Shown here one piece after another: positions 61,026-64,000 of a DNA stretch of 64,000 nt. Position numbers and translations under genes: made by a program. The notes below the pieces were generated by a model. It saw only the letters and a list, made by a program, of their open reading frames with translations, had not been told where the DNA came from and made no database searches. The stretch spans positions 1,426,001-1,490,000 of the forward strand of contig CP121321.1 of the NCBI GenBank assembly GCA_043585095.1, in the 5' to 3' direction. The DNA is from JANQIO01 sp043585095. GTDB lineage: Bacteria; Pseudomonadota; Gammaproteobacteria; Pseudomonadales; Halieaceae. The first letter of the stretch is position 1, and each line of letters opens with the position of its first letter.

Positions 61026-61061
61026 ATAAGATAGGGCTGCTAGCTGCAAGCCCTATCTTAT
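61026..61061 (-). terminator. Intrinsic terminator of the DUF3313 lipoprotein gene
   Basis: A perfect 13-bp stem (AATAAGATAGGGCT-type arm 61026-61038 with its complement 61049-61061) and a 10-nt loop, 10 bp after the stop of the minus-strand gene. On the minus strand the right arm ends TCTTATT and TCTT follows, a short T-rich tail. Confidence 0.75.
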
Positions 61062-61070
61062 AGTGCGGTT

Positions 61071-61745
61071 TTAGAATCCGTGGGCTATATCCAGTCGTGC
61101 GCGGATCATGCGGGCCCAGCGCGCGAAAATGGTACGCACGTCACGTGTGTTGGTTACGGCATTGTTGAGCCCCCATGTGGGGCTGCCTGAGCGTGAGTCC
61201 TTTACGATAGCCAACATCTCGTTGCTTTGGCTGTCAGCGAATGCGAAGGCGATGGACATAGAGCCTGCGCCCTCCGTGTAGACCTGATTGCGACCTGTGG
61301 AACGCGAGCGGTCGTCATCTTTGGGTGCTACCGGCGCAACCTCTGTCAGCGCGGCCGCAATCACCAGTACGCCAGAACCGCGCTCCGTGACGATTTCATA
61401 GTCACCTGTCTCGGCAAGTTCCCGACTAAATATTTCTGCGTATGCCTCAGCTAACCTGGCCTGGTCTTCATCCGTGAGGATGAAAGGTTTGGCGCCAACG
61501 GTGGTGCCGGTCTGGTTGGGTTGCTTGATTTCCGCGCTGCTCGAGTCCAGCGGTGCCAGCAGAATTTTTGAATAGGCACCAAAATCAACATCAGGATCGA
61601 CATACACCAGACCTGCAGATGCATTGGTCACCTTAACGAGGCGGTCCAGCACGACGTCGCTGTCGTCGTAATCGAAGCTGCCAGTGCTTGAGCAGGCGGC
61701 CAGTATGGCTGCGGTTAACACAACTGCAATAGCGTGTGGATTCAT
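61071..61745 (-). CDS. DUF3313 family lipoprotein
   Basis: A 224-residue lipoprotein: signal peptide with lipobox LAAC (Cys18), then an alpha/beta domain with VDFGAYSKILLAPLDSSSAE, LAEAYAEIFSRELAETGDYEIV and a C-terminal TIFARWARMIRARLD. The pattern is that of DUF3313, outer-membrane-facing lipoproteins of unknown function. It has its own terminator and is divergent from the next lipoprotein, with 296 bp between. Confidence 0.82.
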   Translation of the reverse strand: MNPHAIAVVLTAAILAACSSTGSFDYDDSDVVLDRLVKVTNASAGLVYVDPDVDFGAYSKILLAPLDSSSAEIKQPNQTGTTVGAKPFILTDEDQARLAEAYAEIFSRELAETGDYEIVTERGSGVLVIAAALTEVAPVAPKDDDRSRSTGRNQVYTEGAGSMSIAFAFADSQSNEMLAIVKDSRSGSPTWGLNNAVTNTRDVRTIFARWARMIRARLDIAHGF

Positions 61746-62041
61746 GTGGAGTGTCTCTGTGCGGTTGGGGCGGAGTATCGATGTGTCCCCGCTTGTTTGT
61801 TCTGGATAGTCTAAGTTAGGCCTAGCGCCCGTTCAATCAGCAGATAACATGCGCCGTGCCGTCCATCGTGGCGGCGGAAATCATCGGTTACAGGAACGGC
61901 GCAAGGTCAATGTGTCACTGTTTTGTAACATTCAGATAATAAATCCGTCACTGCCCCTGCCTACTATCTCACCCCAGTTGCAATCAGATGCGGCGGAAGC
62001 CGTGTTCGTACTTTTTTTAAATCCTTGCTCAGGGGTCAAAA

Positions 62042-64000
62042 ATGAAATCCGAAGCTCTCGTTAAACAGCTACTACTGGCGTTGTTCGCAACGGTACTGGT
62101 GGCGTGCGGTGGATCGTCTAACAACGTCTCACCAGGTTCAATAATCGTGGAAGTACCCGTCGAAGGTGGTGATGGCGACGGTGACGGCGATGGAGATGGT
62201 GACGGCGATGGTGATGGAGACGGAGACGGCGACGGTGATGGCACGGTAGTTCCGACCGTTATCCCGGCCGCTCTGGAAAGCACAATATCCGACTCTGGTA
62301 CCACCATTAACGGTCGCACGGTTTTTGACGTGGACGTCAGTACGTTGGCTAACGGCGAGCTCGACCCTGCTGGCCTCGTAATCGGAAACGACGCTGTATT
62401 TAACATCACTGGCGGCGGCCCGCTTCGGGTAACACCGTCCAGCGGTGTTAGCACTGCAGCGATCACCAGCGATTGTGTGCTTGAACTGGCCCCGGGCGCG
62501 ATTGTGGCGGCCGAAACCAATACCGAATTCCTGGTAATTGAGCGAGGATGCCAGATCAATGCGAACGGCACCGCTGAGCAACCGATTATCTTTACCGCGC
62601 TGCAGGACCTGCAGGGCGACTTGCCCGACGAGACTCGCGGTCTCTGGGGTGGCTTGGTATTGAACGGATTTGCCCCTATCAACGATTGCCCTGAAGGCAC
62701 GACGGGCGGTGACGCCGCGTGTATCAAGGAAGGTGAAGCTAACTCTGGCCTGTTCGGTGGCGATCAGCCTGAAGACAGCTCAGGTGTGCTGCGCTACGTA
62801 CAGATTCGCTACGCAGGGTCCAACGTGGACCCCGAAAACCAGCTGAACGGTATTGCCTTCCAGGGCACCGGTTCTGGCACCACGGTTGAATACGTGCAGG
62901 TGCACAACAACCTGGACGACGGTATTGAGTTCTTTGGTGGTTCGACTTCTGCCAAGTACGTTGTGCTGACTGGCAATGCGGATGACTCACTGGACTGGAC
63001 CGATGGCTGGCAGGGCAATATTCAGTATCTCTACATCGAGCAAACTGAAGCCGCTGACAACGCAATCGAAGCGGACAGCCGTGAGGGTGATGAAGAAGCA
63101 ATGCCGCGTTCTAATCCGGCGATTGCGAACATGTCTGTCTTTGGCAACCCTGCAGAGCGCGCTTTGCGTCTGCGTCGCGGCACCGGCCTCAAGTTGTTTA
63201 ACAGCTTCATCTCTGGATCAGAGCGCTGCGTACGAGTCGATGGCACCTCTCGTGACCTGTTGGGTTCAGAGCTGGTGTTCGGCGGCGTATCCCTTGGTTG
63301 TGTCGAAACCGTCGATAACGACGACGATGGCGTATTGCTGTCCTACCTACAGGGCGCAGATGAAGTCTCCCTGAACGGTGGCCAGGTCAATGCAGTGGCA
63401 ACCAGCAACGGATTCTTTGACGACGTTGCCTTCGTAGGCGCCATTGGCTCTGACGACTGGACTGCAGGCTGGACCTTGTCCGGCTCGGTCAACAATGCAG
63501 AGCAGCCTGATTTTGGTTGCCCGGCGGGCACTACAGAGCAGTCTGAGCAGGTCAACGGTCAGCGCGTTTGCGAGTTGAGCGGTACCATTACTCAGGATCT
63601 GGTGCTGACCAGCAACAACCTGTACGAGCTGAATGGCAAGGTCACGATCGGTGGCGATAACACCGATTCTGCTGTGCTAACGGTACAAGCTGGTACCACC
63701 GTCTACGGCGGCACGCAGTTTGACTTCCTGGTGATCTCTCGAGGCTCGCAGATTATTGCTAACGGCTCACGTATGGCACCCATCACCTTTACATCGATTG
63801 AAGACGAAACTCTCGGCGGTAGCGCCGATATCGTTAGCAGCCGTGGTTTGTGGGGTGGTCTGGTTATCAACGGTAACGCACCCATCAACGACTGTCCTGA
63901 AGGCGCGACTGGCGGAACCGCTGGCTGCATCAAGGAAGGTGAAGCGGACTCTGGACTGTTTGGCGGCGATGATACGGCCGACAACAGCGGTGTCCTGCGC
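62042..64000 (+). CDS. Large repetitive lipoprotein, 3' end outside the window
   Basis: 653 codons are visible without a stop. The signal peptide ends in lipobox LVAC (Cys22). A linker of twelve Gly-Asp pairs follows (62168-62239). The main body is made of beta-rich repeats: RGLWGGLVLNGFAPINDCPEG begins at residue 199 and recurs, slightly changed, at residue 601, exactly 402 residues later. Other phrases such as IEFFGGSTSAKYVVLTGNADDSLDWTDGWQG recall secreted parallel beta-helix proteins of marine Bacteroidetes and gammaproteobacteria. Probably a surface lipoprotein; function unknown. The visible length and repeat spacing suggest at least two 400-residue modules. Confidence 0.85.
   Translation, partial: MKSEALVKQLLLALFATVLVACGGSSNNVSPGSIIVEVPVEGGDGDGDGDGDGDGDGDGDGDGDGDGTVVPTVIPAALESTISDSGTTINGRTVFDVDVSTLANGELDPAGLVIGNDAVFNITGGGPLRVTPSSGVSTAAITSDCVLELAPGAIVAAETNTEFLVIERGCQINANGTAEQPIIFTALQDLQGDLPDETRGLWGGLVLNGFAPINDCPEGTTGGDAACIKEGEANSGLFGGDQPEDSSGVLRYVQIRYAGSNVDPENQLNGIAFQGTGSGTTVEYVQVHNNLDDGIEFFGGSTSAKYVVLTGNADDSLDWTDGWQGNIQYLYIEQTEAADNAIEADSREGDEEAMPRSNPAIANMSVFGNPAERALRLRRGTGLKLFNSFISGSERCVRVDGTSRDLLGSELVFGGVSLGCVETVDNDDDGVLLSYLQGADEVSLNGGQVNAVATSNGFFDDVAFVGAIGSDDWTAGWTLSGSVNNAEQPDFGCPAGTTEQSEQVNGQRVCELSGTITQDLVLTSNNLYELNGKVTIGGDNTDSAVLTVQAGTTVYGGTQFDFLVISRGSQIIANGSRMAPITFTSIEDETLGGSADIVSSRGLWGGLVINGNAPINDCPEGATGGTAGCIKEGEADSGLFGGDDTADNSGVLR
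62168..62239 (+). repeat. Hexanucleotide repeat coding (Gly-Asp)12
   Basis: Twelve GGN-GAY hexamers in frame, with synonymous third positions varied, so the repeat is kept at protein level and not by recent slippage. The acidic chain may bind calcium or act as a flexible spacer between the lipid anchor and the body. Confidence 0.9.

Noticed and set aside
62029..62727. Minus-strand frame with Pro-Ser repeats
   Set aside because: It is the antisense of the Gly-Asp linker of the large lipoprotein.

Overview
The window is a dense, roughly 58-60% GC gammaproteobacterial chromosome segment. The housekeeping core ndk-rlmN-pilW-rodZ-ispG-hisS-yfgM-bamB-der has the canonical gammaproteobacterial order. 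Its surroundings (TonB-dependent receptor, Baeyer-Villiger monooxygenase, several crotonases, LLM oxidoreductases, a FabY-type ketosynthase) resemble marine aerobic lineages of the Halieaceae/Spongiibacteraceae (OM60/NOR5-like) kind. That placement is inference from gene content; no rRNA is present.

Layout. 1-860: end of a probable cyanide-insensitive cytochrome bd operon with a tiny DUF2474 protein, then a DUF3365 c-type haem protein. 925-6031 (minus strand): a catabolic block of amidohydrolase, two coupled small unknown proteins, HAPMO-type Baeyer-Villiger monooxygenase and SDR. 6131-6338: a 25-bp tandem repeat array. 6454-12442: AraC regulator, Coq4-like protein, TonB-dependent receptor, VOC protein and LLM oxidoreductase. 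12626-23293: tadA, mltF, purL, secDF, suhB, trmJ. 23418-33853: a lone iscS without the rest of the isc operon or the IscU-binding tail, then the ndk-to-der block. 33936-37658: truncated haemoglobin, a DUF2807 envelope protein and a YtrA-type GntR/ABC exporter operon. 38040-42402: acyl-CoA synthetase, two crotonases, nitroreductase and VOC protein. 42435-45853 (minus strand): ribB with a decayed ribA domain, thiolase, GlxA-type regulator. 45988-53678: fabY, then a tightly coupled run PilZ, FkbM methyltransferase, nitroreductase, DUF3604, membrane parvulin (frameshifted) and HupE/UreJ. 53767-57855: lipoprotein, LLM oxidoreductase, thioesterase, DUF3301, LysE exporter, queD. 57951-58240: tRNA-Val and tRNA-Asp behind a near-consensus promoter. 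58550-64000: crotonase, arsenite pump ACR3 with ArsR, a DUF3313 lipoprotein, and a large lipoprotein with a Gly-Asp linker and 402-residue internal repeat that runs off the window.

How the genes fit together. The ends and the 38-42 kb region look like a peripheral catabolic repertoire for hydrophobic or cyclic substrates: outer-membrane uptake (TonB receptor), oxygenation (BVMO, LLM), dehydrogenation (SDR), CoA activation, hydration/isomerisation and thiolysis. The centre is essential translation, secretion, outer-membrane assembly and purine machinery. The features most worth a second look are the DUF3604-parvulin-HupE module with its apparent CTG start and +1 frameshift, the orphan tail-less IscS, two related tandem-repeat arrays in divergent promoter regions, and the coupled small proteins inside the BVMO/amidohydrolase block.
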